Positions 1-7,562 of a stretch of DNA of 64,000 nucleotides are shown here, in pieces. The DNA is from Streptosporangiales bacterium (GTDB taxonomy: Bacteria; Actinomycetota; Actinomycetes; Streptosporangiales; WHST01): assembly GCA_009379825.1 (NCBI GenBank), contig WHTA01000001.1:62001-126000 (forward strand). The letters run 5' to 3'. The notes under the pieces were generated by a model, which did no database searches, was not told where the DNA came from, and was given only the letters and a program-made list of their open reading frames with translations. The position numbers and the translations under genes are program-made. Within the stretch, counting starts at the first letter, position 1; every line of letters begins with the position of its first letter.

Positions 1-1
1 C

Positions 2-334
2 ACCGCGGCCGAGCTGACCCGCAGGCTGAAGGTCAGCCCGGCCTCGGTCTCCGTGGCCGTGAATCTCCTGATCCGGCAGGGGTTCGTCCGGCGCGAACGC
101 GATCTGCAGTGGCGTCGCGACGTCTACGTGGTCGACGACGACGCCTGGTACCACTCGGTCGTGATCAGCTCACGGCAGCTGCTCGAGTCGGCGCGGGCCG
201 CGATGACGGCGGCGGAGAGGTTCGGGCTCGATGGGCCCGTGGGGCAGCGGTTGGTAAAGGTAGGGACGTTCCTGGAGCGGATCAGCCTGGACGAGATGGA
301 GTCCGCCGACCGCTGGCGCGCCCTCCTGGCGTGA
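2..334 (+). CDS. MarR/GbsR-like winged-helix regulator, 5' end outside the window
   Basis: The reading frame is open from base 2 to a TGA at 332-334, so 110 residues of the C-terminal part are visible. It begins inside a helix-turn-helix: ELTRRLKVSPASVSVAVNLL followed by IRQGFVRRER reads as a recognition helix plus the start of a wing, the pattern of GbsR/MarR-type regulators that control neighbouring transport or resistance genes. The remainder is a mostly helical dimerisation tail. No ligand can be inferred and its target lies outside the window. Family assignment is fair; function is unknown. Confidence 0.7.
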   Translation, partial: TAAELTRRLKVSPASVSVAVNLLIRQGFVRRERDLQWRRDVYVVDDDAWYHSVVISSRQLLESARAAMTAAERFGLDGPVGQRLVKVGTFLERISLDEMESADRWRALLA

Positions 335-407
335 CGAGTCTCAGCCGAATCATGTGCCGCCCAACCATCATGATCAGCACCGATTGCGGCACATGCGGGC
401 GGCACAC

Positions 408-1022
408 CTAGGTCTGCTCGACTGGCTGGCGCAGGATGGTCCGCAGCTTCGACGGCTCGACCCTCCGAGCGTCGCTGAGGTAGATCTCGTGGTGCTTACC
501 CGTCGTGCGTAGGCCGGCGGTCGGGATGAAGTGGTGATGCAGTTCAGCCAGCACCTGGGCCTCATCGTCGTACGGTCCGATGTGCAGGGTCTGAACACAG
601 TCTCCCTCGTCTAGGGTCCCCATACGCACCTCGTCGAGACTGGCTGGACGATCCTTCGCGGCGGCTCTGGCGACGGCGTCGTCGAACATCTCGGCGGTGA
701 TCCAGTCGGGCACCATGATCATCGCCGTCCAGTCCCACTGGGACTTGTCCCGCGCTGACGTGAAGACGTCCATGTCCGACGCCCACCACAACGCCTCCAG
801 AGGCGGAACCACGTAGTCGCGGCCCAGGTCTTGCTTGCTGGCGAACTTGAGCTTGTAGGCAACCGGATACAGGGCCGCGAGCGCGTCGGCGTACTCATCC
901 GCCGTGTTCGGGTCACCATGCCCGTCGACCATCAGGTACTGCAGTGGCGGCACCTCCACGATGCGGAACTCACGGTGTCGCGCTCGATAGCAGTCGAGCG
1001 TCTTCTTGAAGTCTGTCTTCAC
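408..1022 (-). CDS. GyrI-like small-molecule-binding domain protein
   Basis: 204 residues. Features typical of GyrI-like (SOUL/effector-binding) proteins are an N-terminal segment with YLMVDGHGDP near residues 29-38, then a WWASDMDVF region and a C-terminal VQTLHIGPYDDE motif at about residues 143-154, which is the conserved last strand of the ligand pocket. Stand-alone members bind cationic or hydrophobic small molecules and probably act in sequestration or sensing in the cytosol. There is no DNA-binding domain. It is a single gene running opposite to its neighbours. The exact ligand is unknown. Confidence 0.85.
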   Translation of the reverse strand: MKTDFKKTLDCYRARHREFRIVEVPPLQYLMVDGHGDPNTADEYADALAALYPVAYKLKFASKQDLGRDYVVPPLEALWWASDMDVFTSARDKSQWDWTAMIMVPDWITAEMFDDAVARAAAKDRPASLDEVRMGTLDEGDCVQTLHIGPYDDEAQVLAELHHHFIPTAGLRTTGKHHEIYLSDARRVEPSKLRTILRQPVEQT

Positions 1023-1103
1023 CGTGGGACTCCTCCGTTCATCGAGACCCTCATTGTGCCGGGGTCGAGACGGCCGGAGGGCGCTCGGTCATACTCTGGG
1101 TTG

Positions 1104-1223
1104 ATGACAAACGTGAAGCAGGTGCAGGTGACTTTCGACTGCGCGAATCCACGAGCGGTTGCGGAGTTTCGGAAGGCCGTGCTCGGGTACGTCGACCCTC
1201 CGATCCCGCCGGGTTTGGGTTGA
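1104..1223 (+). pseudogene. 5' remnant of a VOC (glyoxalase-like) gene
   Basis: ATG at 1104 opens a 39-residue frame beginning MTNVKQVQVTFDCANPRAVA and continuing to a VLGYVDPP segment, the usual first beta-alpha unit of actinobacterial VOC-family proteins. It then stops at TGA 1221-1223, where a full member would run about 130-250 residues. The stop sits exactly where a truncated methyltransferase frame begins, so this looks like the left side of a deletion that fused two genes. Confidence 0.6.
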
Positions 1224-1759
1224 AGGCAGCCATCGACGCGTTCGCCGAATCAGTCCGGGACCTTGGTCCGGTTCTTGACGTTGGATGTGGGCCCGGGAGC
1301 GTCACGGCGTACCTCCACGAGCGTGGCATCGACGTCTCGGGCGTGGATCTGTCACCTCGCATGATCGAACACGCCCGACGGCTTCACCCGGAGTGCACCT
1401 TCGCCGTCGGCTCGTCCACCGAACTCGACCTCGAGCCGCGGTCGTTAGGGGGCATCCTCGGATGGTGGTCGCTGTTCAACCTGCCACGCGAGATCCTGCC
1501 GAACGTCCTCGCCGCCTTCCACGACGCGCTCCTGCCCGGCGGGCAGCTGATCATCGCGACGCACGTCGGCGATGACGACGTGGTCCGGACCGAGGCCTAC
1601 GGCGGCGTCGCGGTGAACTGGACGACATACCAATGGCGGCCCGAGCAGCTGACCGTTCTTCTCGAGAACGCAGACCTACGCATCGTCGCCGAGCTACGAC
1701 TCCCGGCCGACGGTCAACAAGGTCCTGTCGTCGTGCACATGGCCCGACGCGATACCTGA
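1220..1759 (+). CDS. Class I SAM-dependent methyltransferase, N-terminally truncated
   Basis: 179 residues from a TTG at 1220 that overlaps the stop of the VOC remnant. SAM-binding motif I is clear (VLDVGCGPGS, residues 18-27), followed by GVDLSPRMIE (acidic ribose contact) and a PGGQLIIATH motif. Full-length relatives carry roughly 40 more residues before motif I, beginning with a YDxxAxxYA-type helix, and these are absent here. No ribosome binding site precedes the TTG. I infer that the 5' end was removed by the deletion that joined it to the VOC fragment, so expression and activity are doubtful. The substrate cannot be told. Confidence 0.6.
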   Translation: MKAAIDAFAESVRDLGPVLDVGCGPGSVTAYLHERGIDVSGVDLSPRMIEHARRLHPECTFAVGSSTELDLEPRSLGGILGWWSLFNLPREILPNVLAAFHDALLPGGQLIIATHVGDDDVVRTEAYGGVAVNWTTYQWRPEQLTVLLENADLRIVAELRLPADGQQGPVVVHMARRDT

Positions 1760-1873
1760 CCAGCAAGCCCTCGGCCCCTCGACTCCCGTCATCTTGCTGG
1801 TAACGCTTCGTGTTTCATGGCTTCGAGTTCGGCTGGCTGCGTGTCCGTTGAGCACGGAGCAGCGCCAGTATGA

Positions 1874-2386
1874 TCAGGTCACGAGCGCGCCCAGCCCGAC
1901 CAGCGCATTCTGGAGTACGACGAGTACCAACGGCCAGGTCTGTCCGCCGGGGGCGATGGCGCTCATGAGCTCGAGCAGACGAACCACCGGTGGCAACGGC
2001 GCCACAGCCCACAGCAGTTATCCCGTGGCGACCAGGCCGATGAACACCCGGAGACGGTCACCGCGGCGGGGCCTACGTCTCCAGGCCGCCGCGGCCAGCA
2101 GTACGCCACACGCACCGAGGACGCCGGCACGGCCGGTGGACACGGCCGTCAGAGTGCGGGCTACGAGCGGGCCGAAACCTTCGAGGAAGTCGTCACTCAC
2201 GGTCGGGAACAGGTACCCATAGACGATCACGAACTGGGTGACGCCTCCCGCGACGCAGGCGATCGTGGTGCTGAACAACAGGATGGCCACGGCACGAGGC
2301 GAGGCACGCGGGACGTGCCTCGGGCGGGCGTGCGGGCTCGGCGGCGTGGGCTCGATCATGCCGCGCAGGCTAAGTGGCCGCGTCAT
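1874..2386 (-). pseudogene. Small membrane protein interrupted by an in-frame stop
   Basis: The frame from 2386 encodes 122 residues with a hydrophobic segment around AVAILLFSTTIACVAGG and another at VLGACGVLLAAAAW, then meets TAA at 2018-2020. The same frame continues for 47 more sense codons, including a hydrophobic stretch WPLVLVVLQNALVGLGALVT, to a TGA at 1874-1876. The continuing hydrophobicity in the same frame suggests a four-helix protein broken by one nonsense codon. I do not recognise the family. It could instead be a naturally shorter protein with chance hydrophobic sequence after it. Confidence 0.5.
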
Positions 2387-2716
2387 GGATCTTCCTTAGG
2401 TAGACCGTCGAGGTCCATGTGACGGGCTGGGCGGCGTCAACCGCGAAGCGCGGCGTTCACCCGTGCGGCCTGTCGCGTCAGGTGGGTAGCGAACAGCCGC
2501 ACCGCCAGATTCAGCCCCACAGGGCTCAGGTGTGCCGCTCCAGTCCGGGTTAGGGAATGGGAACTCGACCGAGGTCAGTCGTTGGCGCACGTACCCGGAC
2601 AGGGAACAGGCGAGGGCAGCGCATCTAGTGCTACTCCCGTTGTTTTGATTGGCCGATAATGGACATTATGTCAAGTTAGATGTCCAAGGCCCAGGACATG
2701 GTGGTCAGCTGAGGGG
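2387..2716. other. Intergenic stretch with an inverted repeat, no gene recognised
   Basis: About 330 bases without a supportable gene. The one structured element is ATAATG-GA-CATTAT at 2656-2669, embedded in AT-rich sequence that contrasts with the surrounding GC-rich DNA and is followed by TATGTCAAG. It could be a regulator or recombinase site or a remnant of a mobile element. Nothing in the sequence decides between these. Confidence 0.4.
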
Positions 2717-2743
2717 TGTCACAGAACGGCAGGGTGCGGCATC
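2717..2743 (+). promoter_or_regulatory. ECF41-type promoter candidate for the sigma gene
   Basis: TGTCACA at 2717-2723 is followed after 16 bases by CATC at 2740-2743, 41 bases before the sigma factor ATG. ECF41 sigma factors are known to recognise a TGTCACA -35 with a CGTC-like -10, usually before their own operon. The -35 is perfect and the -10 has one difference, so this is a good candidate autoregulated promoter. Confidence 0.6.
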
Positions 2744-2784
2744 TTGTGGGTGGCGCAGTCGAGAGCAAAAAGACAGGAGTGGGC

Positions 2785-3683
2785 ATGAGCGAGGACGGCC
2801 GGCCGGACCCCGCCACCGAGGCGTTCGTCGTGCATCGGAACCTGCTCTTTACGGTCGCGTACGAGATGCTCGGCGTCGCGGCGGATGCGGAGGACGTCCT
2901 TCAGGAGACCTGCTGCGGTAGGTGGGCGTCGATCTCGACACGGTGCGGGATCAGCGTGCCTACCTGGTGCGGATCACCACTCGGCAGGCGCTCGACCGGC
3001 TGCGTACGCTCGGCCGCCGCAAGGAGTCGTACGTCGGCACCTGGCTGCCCGAGCCGCTGCTCACCGCGCCCGACGTGGCCGACGACGTCGAGCTGGCGGA
3101 GAGCGTCTCGATGGCGATGCTGCTGGTGCTGGAGACGCTCGCGCCGACCGAGCGGGCCGTGTTCGTGCTGCGTGAGGTGTTCGACCTGAGGTACGACGAG
3201 ATCGCGGAAGCCGTCGACAAGAGCCCGGCCGCGGTCCGCCAGATCGCCCACCGGGCGCGGGCCCACGTGGCCGCACGCCGGCCGCGTGGGGTCGTCTCCC
3301 CGACCGAGACCCGAGCTGTGCTCGCGGCCTTCCAGCGGGCGGTCGACACGGGCGACCTGCAGAACCTGCTCGACGTCCTCGCGCCCGACGTGGTCGTCCT
3401 GAGCGACGGTGGCGGCGTCAAGCAGGCTGTGCCGCGGCCCATCGTGGGAGCCGACAAGGTTGCTCGCCTGTTCGCCGCCGGTTTGAAGACGGTGGGCGGC
3501 GGCAGGATGTCGGTCGAGCCGGTGCATATCAATGGCTGGCCGGCTCTGCGCATCCGGCTCGACGGGGAGCTCGACGGCGTCGCGGCGGTGCGGGTCGAGG
3601 ACGGCCTCGTCACCGGGTTCTACTACGTGCGCAACCCGGAGAAGCTCTCGCGCGTGGAGCGCGAGACGGCGGTGAGCCGCTAG
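2785..3683 (+). pseudogene. ECF41/SigJ-type sigma factor with SnoaL-like tail, frame broken
   Basis: ATG 2785 follows AGGAG at 2775-2779. Region 2 reads VVHRNLLFTVAYEMLG and VAADAEDVLQET up to about 2910. The rest (region 2 end, region 4 with LAPTERAVFVLREVF and AVRQIAHRARAH, then a SnoaL-like C-terminal domain ending FYYVRNPEKL) continues in a different frame from 2922. At the junction the expected codons for ETWLRWVG have lost one base and also read TAG at 2919-2921, so two lesions are present. The usual ECF41 partner gene (carboxymuconolactone decarboxylase-like or similar) is not next to it. Unless both changes are sequence errors, the gene is dead. Confidence 0.75.
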
Positions 3684-3686
3684 CCG

Positions 3687-4106
3687 TCAGCAGTCGATCT
3701 GGTGCGCGGCGTGCAGCGTGCGGAGCGTGTCGTGCAATGCGTTGCGCTGACTGGCGTCCAGTGACCGGAGATAGTCGCCTTCTGCCTTCGCGAGACGCTT
3801 GACCGCGTCGTTGTACGTCGTGCGTCCCTTCGACGTGACGACGATGACGTACTTCCGCCGGTCCTCGGTGCTGCGGCGTCGGTCGACGTGTCCGAGCTCC
3901 TCGAGGTGGTCGACGACGGCGACCATCGTGGTGCGGTCCAGGCCGGCTTTCGTGCCGAGCTCGCGCTGGGACAACTCCCCCGCCGACAGGAAGCTCAGCA
4001 CCCGCAGCTCCCGCCCGCTGATGCCGGTCGGCGCCAGCGTGCGCTCGATCACCCTGGCGACGTCGGTGCCGATCCGGTAGATGAGGAAGCCGGTGAAGTC
4101 TTCCAT
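3687..4106 (-). CDS. MarR-family transcriptional regulator
   Basis: 139 residues from ATG 4106; TTG 4154 and GTG 4130 in the same frame are possible longer starts. It has the MarR core: LSQRELGTKAGLDRTTMVAV as the helix-turn-helix and RRRSTEDRRKYVIVVT as the wing with the DxR signature. It would act as a dimeric repressor in the cytosol. A perfect inverted repeat lies between it and the divergently transcribed small membrane protein gene, so it probably represses itself and that gene. It is convergent with the broken sigma factor. The effector is unknown. Confidence 0.85.
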   Translation of the reverse strand: MEDFTGFLIYRIGTDVARVIERTLAPTGISGRELRVLSFLSAGELSQRELGTKAGLDRTTMVAVVDHLEELGHVDRRRSTEDRRKYVIVVTSKGRTTYNDAVKRLAKAEGDYLRSLDASQRNALHDTLRTLHAAHQIDC

Positions 4107-4160
4107 CGTCGCGTGTCGTTTGCTCGTCACCTGTCTCAATCTACAACTCCGCAACTACCA

Positions 4161-4185
4161 TGACGATCAGTTATACTGATCGTCA
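4161..4185. promoter_or_regulatory. Probable MarR operator (10-5-10 perfect inverted repeat)
   Basis: TGACGATCAG at 4161-4170, spacer TTATA, then CTGATCGTCA at 4176-4185 form a perfect dyad in the divergent promoter region of the marR-like gene and the membrane protein gene. A nested TACTG/CAGTA dyad (4174-4188) and a CTGATCAG palindrome (4192-4199) extend it. Length and position fit a MarR dimer site. Confidence 0.7.
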
Positions 4186-4217
4186 GTACTGCTGATCAGT
4201 GTACGGAGGTGCAGGCC

Positions 4218-4559
4218 GTGGTGCTCGTAGCCCGTCTGGTGGCGCTCGCCGTCAGCGTCAGTACGTTCGTCTTCCTGTTCCTCCATGACTCCTGGCGCGC
4301 CGACAACATCTTCCTCGTCCCCGACCTGGTGTTGTGCGTGGCGCTTGCCGTGACCGCGGCACTCCCCCTGCGGTCCGCGCGCCCGGCACTGGTGGCGGCG
4401 CTGTGCTTTGCCGCCGGTGTCTTCACGACGTCGGTGGCGTCGTACGCCGTCCGCGGCGGGGTCGGCGTCGCCAGCCTGGTCGGCGTGGTCGCGTGCGTGG
4501 GGACGGCCGTGGCGCTCGTAGGCACGGCCCGTACGAGCCGCGTGGCGCAACCCGGCTGA
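4218..4559 (+). CDS. Small integral membrane protein, four predicted helices
   Basis: 113 residues from GTG 4218, chosen because GGAGG at 4205-4209 is correctly spaced from it; GTG 4209 lies on the ribosome site itself. Hydrophobic segments are near residues 3-22, 32-50, 55-73 and 82-103, so it is probably a four-helix membrane protein. No catalytic motif is visible. It faces the MarR gene across a perfect inverted repeat, so it is the likely regulated target, as is common for MarR and small exporters or membrane stress proteins. The function is unknown. Confidence 0.65.
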   Translation: MVLVARLVALAVSVSTFVFLFLHDSWRADNIFLVPDLVLCVALAVTAALPLRSARPALVAALCFAAGVFTTSVASYAVRGGVGVASLVGVVACVGTAVALVGTARTSRVAQPG

Positions 4560-4564
4560 CCTGG

Positions 4565-5143
4565 TCAGGGGTGGTTGGCGCGGACGTTCCTCGCCGCCAG
4601 CTCGACGGTCTCGCCCACCCTGCGCTGCCTGGTCTCGGGGCGCTTGGCGGTGGCGATCCACTCCAGGATCCGGCGTTGCGAGGACGGCGGGAAGGCCTGG
4701 AAGTTGCGCAACGCGGCCGGGTTGGCGTCGAACCGCTGGCGCAGGTCGTCGGGTACGACCAGGTTCTGCGCGTCGGTGAGCAGGTCCCAGGTGCCGGTCT
4801 GCTTGGCGAGGTCGACGAGCTGCTGGCCGTACGAGGTCATCAGCCCGGCGTCGGTGAGCCGCTGAACGCGTTCCTTGTTGACGTTGCTCCAGCCGCTCCT
4901 CGGGTTCCGCGGGCCGAACCGCTGCCAGGTGCTGTCGGCGTCGCGCTTGACGGCCTTGCTGTCCACCCAGCCGAAGCAGAGCGCCTCCTCGACCGCGTCG
5001 CCGTAGCTGACGCTCGGCGTGCTGCTCCCCTGCCGCTGGATCACCAGCCAGGCCGCCTTCTCGGTGCGACAGTTCGCCGCCAGCCAGGTACGCCACTGCG
5101 CTCTGGAGGCTGCGGCGACTGTTGGTGTGTCTTCGATCTCCAT
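4565..5143 (-). CDS. YdeI/OmpD-associated family protein
   Basis: 192 residues from ATG 5143. It carries the family hallmarks SRAQWRTWLAANC near the start, VSYGDAVEEALCFGWVDSKA, and WQRFGPRNPRSGWSNVNKER, which define the actinobacterial YdeI-like proteins of unknown activity. The start is set by the divergent WYL regulator promoter just upstream; a longer frame continues upstream but would run through the operator and the regulator gene. It is probably co-controlled with that regulator through the 5161-5189 dyad. Cytosolic; biochemical role unknown. Confidence 0.85.
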   Translation of the reverse strand: MEIEDTPTVAAASRAQWRTWLAANCRTEKAAWLVIQRQGSSTPSVSYGDAVEEALCFGWVDSKAVKRDADSTWQRFGPRNPRSGWSNVNKERVQRLTDAGLMTSYGQQLVDLAKQTGTWDLLTDAQNLVVPDDLRQRFDANPAALRNFQAFPPSSQRRILEWIATAKRPETRQRRVGETVELAARNVRANHP

Positions 5144-5160
5144 GTCCACAAGGTAGAGCA

Positions 5161-5189
5161 GAAAAGTACGCACGCTCTGCGTACTTTTC
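5161..5189. promoter_or_regulatory. Probable WYL-regulator operator (12-5-12 perfect inverted repeat)
   Basis: GAAAAGTACGCA at 5161-5172 and TGCGTACTTTTC at 5178-5189 are exact complements around the spacer CGCTC. The dyad fills the 63-base gap between the divergent starts at 5143 and 5207, so a dimer bound here would cover both promoters. Confidence 0.75.
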
Positions 5190-5206
5190 CTGGCAGACTT
5201 TCCGGC

Positions 5207-6166
5207 ATGCGCGCAGATCGACTGGTCGCCGCACTCCTGTTCATGCAGGCGCGCGGCCGGGTGACGGCGGCGGAGCTCGCGGCCGAGCTCGAGGTGTCGG
5301 TGGCCACCGCCCGCCGCGACCTGGAGGCGCTGTCGGCCGCCGGCATCCCCGTCTATCCGCAGCCGGGCCGCGGCGGCGGCTGGGCGCTGCTCGGCGGTGC
5401 GCGTACGGACCTCACCGGGCTCACCGCCGCGGAGGCACAGGCGCTCTTCCTGCTGGCCGGCCCGGCGGCGGCCGTCGCGCCTGAGCTCAAGTCGGCGTTG
5501 CGGAAGCTGGTGCGGGCGTTGCCGGACACCTTCCGTGCCGGTGCGGAGGCAGCCGCGAGCGCGGTGGTCATCGACCACACCAGGTGGGGCGAGACGGAGC
5601 GCGACCGGCCGGCGTACGTGGCGACACTGCAGGACGCCGTCGTCAACAGGCGGCGGGTGCGCCTGGAGTACACCGGGCGCGGCCGCAGGACCACCACCCG
5701 GCTGGTCGATCCGTGGGGCCTGGTGGACAAGGACGACGTCTGGTACCTGATCGCCGGCACCGAGGCGGGTCAGCGTACGTTCCGGATCGACCGCATCGTC
5801 TCGGTCGAGGTGACCGAGGTCCCCTACGAGCTGCCCGACGACTTCGAGCTCGCGGCGACCTGGGAGCGGGTCGTCGACGAGGTCGAGCAGCGACGGTCCC
5901 TGGTGTCCGCGGTGGTGCTGATCGAGGCACGGCTGCTGCCGGTTCTACGCACCCATTTCGGTCGGCACCTCGAGGTGCTCGACCTGCCCGGCACCGGGCC
6001 CGCGCGGGTGCGGGTGCGGGTGGCCGCGCACACCCCGCGGTCGATCGCGGAACAGCTCGCCGGGTGGGGCACCACCGTGGTGGTCGAGGAGCCGGCGACG
6101 GTACGCGCCGAACTGGCGGACATCGGTGCCGAGCTCGTCGTGCGCTACGCAGCGCGAGATTCCTGA
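5207..6166 (+). CDS. DeoR-type HTH plus WYL-domain transcriptional regulator
   Basis: 319 residues from ATG 5207. The N-terminal winged helix reads RVTAAELAAELEVSVATARR, followed by the recognition-wing segment GIPVYPQPGRGGGWAL. The central WYL domain contains RVRLEYTGR and DPWGLVDKDDVWYLIAG, where the W-Y-L triad lies in the last motif. A C-terminal WCX extension follows (about residues 230-315). Such proteins sense nucleic-acid or nucleotide ligands, or act as one-component repressors of a divergent gene. The strong dyad next to its start indicates autoregulation together with the YdeI-like gene. Confidence 0.9.
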   Translation: MRADRLVAALLFMQARGRVTAAELAAELEVSVATARRDLEALSAAGIPVYPQPGRGGGWALLGGARTDLTGLTAAEAQALFLLAGPAAAVAPELKSALRKLVRALPDTFRAGAEAAASAVVIDHTRWGETERDRPAYVATLQDAVVNRRRVRLEYTGRGRRTTTRLVDPWGLVDKDDVWYLIAGTEAGQRTFRIDRIVSVEVTEVPYELPDDFELAATWERVVDEVEQRRSLVSAVVLIEARLLPVLRTHFGRHLEVLDLPGTGPARVRVRVAAHTPRSIAEQLAGWGTTVVVEEPATVRAELADIGAELVVRYAARDS

Positions 6167-6232
6167 TGTCGAGAACGCGGACTCGGCTCCGTCCCGTAGG
6201 TACAGAAGCCGTTCGCAGGAGAGGACACCATC

Positions 6233-6718
6233 ATGGACGCGAAGACCGTGACCCAGGTTCTGCACGACCCGCTGGCCCAGGAGCTGATGGCGGCGGACAT
6301 CCCCGCGCGGCTCGCGTACACCGGTCCAGACGGCTTCCCGCGTGTCGTCCCAGTCGGTTTCCACTGGGACGGCTCCAGGATCATCGTCGGCACCGCGACG
6401 AACTCGCCGAAGGTGGCCGCTCTCATCGCCAACCCGAAGGTCGCGTTGACCGTCGACACGGCGATCCAGCCGCCGAAGGTGCTGCTCGTACGAGGCACCG
6501 TCACGGTGGACGTCGTGGACGGGGTCTTCCCCGAGTACCTGGCGGGCGCGAAGAAGCATGTCGGCGCCGAGCGGATGCCCGAGTTCGAGGCGACCGTACG
6601 TGGGATCTACCCGCAGATGGCGCGGCTCACCGTCGTGCCGGAGTGGGCGAAGCTGCTGGACTTCGAGACGAGGCTCCCGAGCTTCCTCGAGGAGCTGATT
6701 GCGCGCAGCGACACGTGA
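6233..6718 (+). CDS. Pyridoxamine 5'-phosphate oxidase-fold flavin/F420-binding protein
   Basis: 161 residues with the split-barrel FMN-binding fold: ARLAYTGPDGFPRVVPVGFH (first strands and the phosphate-contact loop), IIVGTATNSPKVAALIANPK, and VLLVRGTVTVDVVDGVFPEY. Proteins of this type bind FMN or F420 and often reduce small molecules; true PNPOx activity is unlikely given the short length. An AGGAG is at 6219-6223. It is a single gene after the WYL regulator and may share its transcript (66-base gap). The substrate is not deducible. Confidence 0.8.
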   Translation: MDAKTVTQVLHDPLAQELMAADIPARLAYTGPDGFPRVVPVGFHWDGSRIIVGTATNSPKVAALIANPKVALTVDTAIQPPKVLLVRGTVTVDVVDGVFPEYLAGAKKHVGAERMPEFEATVRGIYPQMARLTVVPEWAKLLDFETRLPSFLEELIARSDT

Positions 6719-6730
6719 CCGGCCGTCGGC

Positions 6731-7087
6731 TCACGGGAGCACGGAACGGACGGACTCCGGTGTGCGACCGACGACAGCCGTGCCGTCGTCCGCGGTGATG
6801 ATGGGGCGCTGGATGAGGATCGGGTGGCTGGCGAGCGCGTCGATCCACCGGCCGCGTGCGTTCGCGTCCCTGGGCCAGTCCGCGATGCTGAGCTCGGCGG
6901 CGGACGGTTCGCCGGTGCGGGTGATGTCCCAGGGTTCGAGGCCGAGACGGTCGAGCACGTCGGTGATCTCGGCGGCGGTAGGTGGCTGCTCCAGGTAGTG
7001 CCGCACGGTGTACTCGCCGCCTTCCGCGTCGAGCAGGGACACTGCAGAACGGCACTTCGAGCAGCCCGGGTTGATCCAGATCTCCAT
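6731..7087 (-). CDS. ArsC/Spx-family arsenate reductase-like protein
   Basis: 118 residues with a thioredoxin-like fold. The N-terminal motif NPGCSKCRSAVSLL holds a CxxC (Cys9, Cys12). The family arginines are visible in QRPIITADDG near residues 93-102. In this family, glutaredoxin-linked arsenate reduction uses the first Cys; the CxxC variant is also found in MgsR/YffB-like proteins. No ars operon genes are adjacent, so the assignment as an ArsC-family reductase is firmer than true arsenate resistance. Confidence 0.8.
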   Translation of the reverse strand: MEIWINPGCSKCRSAVSLLDAEGGEYTVRHYLEQPPTAAEITDVLDRLGLEPWDITRTGEPSAAELSIADWPRDANARGRWIDALASHPILIQRPIITADDGTAVVGRTPESVRSVLP

Positions 7088-7153
7088 CGCAGCAGTATCT
7101 CGCGGCTCGCTAGAATCTCGACGAGAGCGGTGGGCGGTAGCGGGGAGGTCGCG

Positions 7154-7549
7154 ATGCGGGACGGCGAGCCGAGCCTGAGCAAGATCGAGTCGGTCGTCGA
7201 GCAGAAGGTCCGCGAAGCCCAGGAACGCGGCGACTTCGACGACCTGCCCGGCGCGGGCGAGCCGATCCCCGACATCGACCGCCCGTACGAGGACACCTGG
7301 TGGATCAAGCGCAAGATGCGCCGGGAGAACCTCTCGTACCTGCCCGCTGCACTGCAGCTGCGCAAGGACGCCGAGGAGGCCACGTCCAGGGCGTTGGCCG
7401 CGCGCTCGGACGACGAGGCCCGCGCCATCGTCGACGAGGTCAACGTGCGCATAGGCGAAGCGCTACGCAAGCCGCCGGCAGGCCCGCCGGTGACCCAACA
7501 GCCGTTGGACGTGCACGAGATCCTCACCCAACGGCGCGAAGCCCGTTGA
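7154..7549 (+). CDS. DUF1992 (DnaJ-homologue subfamily C member 28-like) protein
   Basis: 131 residues from ATG 7154, placed by GGGGAGG at 7142-7148. The DUF1992 core is plain: ESVVEQKVREAQERGDFDDL, PGAGEPIPD, YEDTWWIKRKMRRENLSYLP. These proteins resemble the DnaJ-C28 family and are cytosolic with no established reaction. The fold is short, helical and highly charged, and the gene is not in an operon. Confidence 0.85.
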   Translation: MRDGEPSLSKIESVVEQKVREAQERGDFDDLPGAGEPIPDIDRPYEDTWWIKRKMRRENLSYLPAALQLRKDAEEATSRALAARSDDEARAIVDEVNVRIGEALRKPPAGPPVTQQPLDVHEILTQRREAR

Positions 7550-7562
7550 GGTGACGCGGCGC

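Noticed and set aside
831-1103. Longer VOC gene starting upstream of 1104
   Set aside because: The upstream codons are antisense to the GyrI-like gene; the VOC fold begins at ATG 1104.
2905-2925. Programmed frameshift in the sigma factor gene
   Set aside because: No slippery heptamer or stimulatory structure is visible, and a stop codon as well as the shift would need to be bypassed.
4334-5206. N-terminal extension of the WYL regulator by about 290 codons
   Set aside because: It runs through the antisense YdeI-like gene and the operator; the HTH begins right at ATG 5207.
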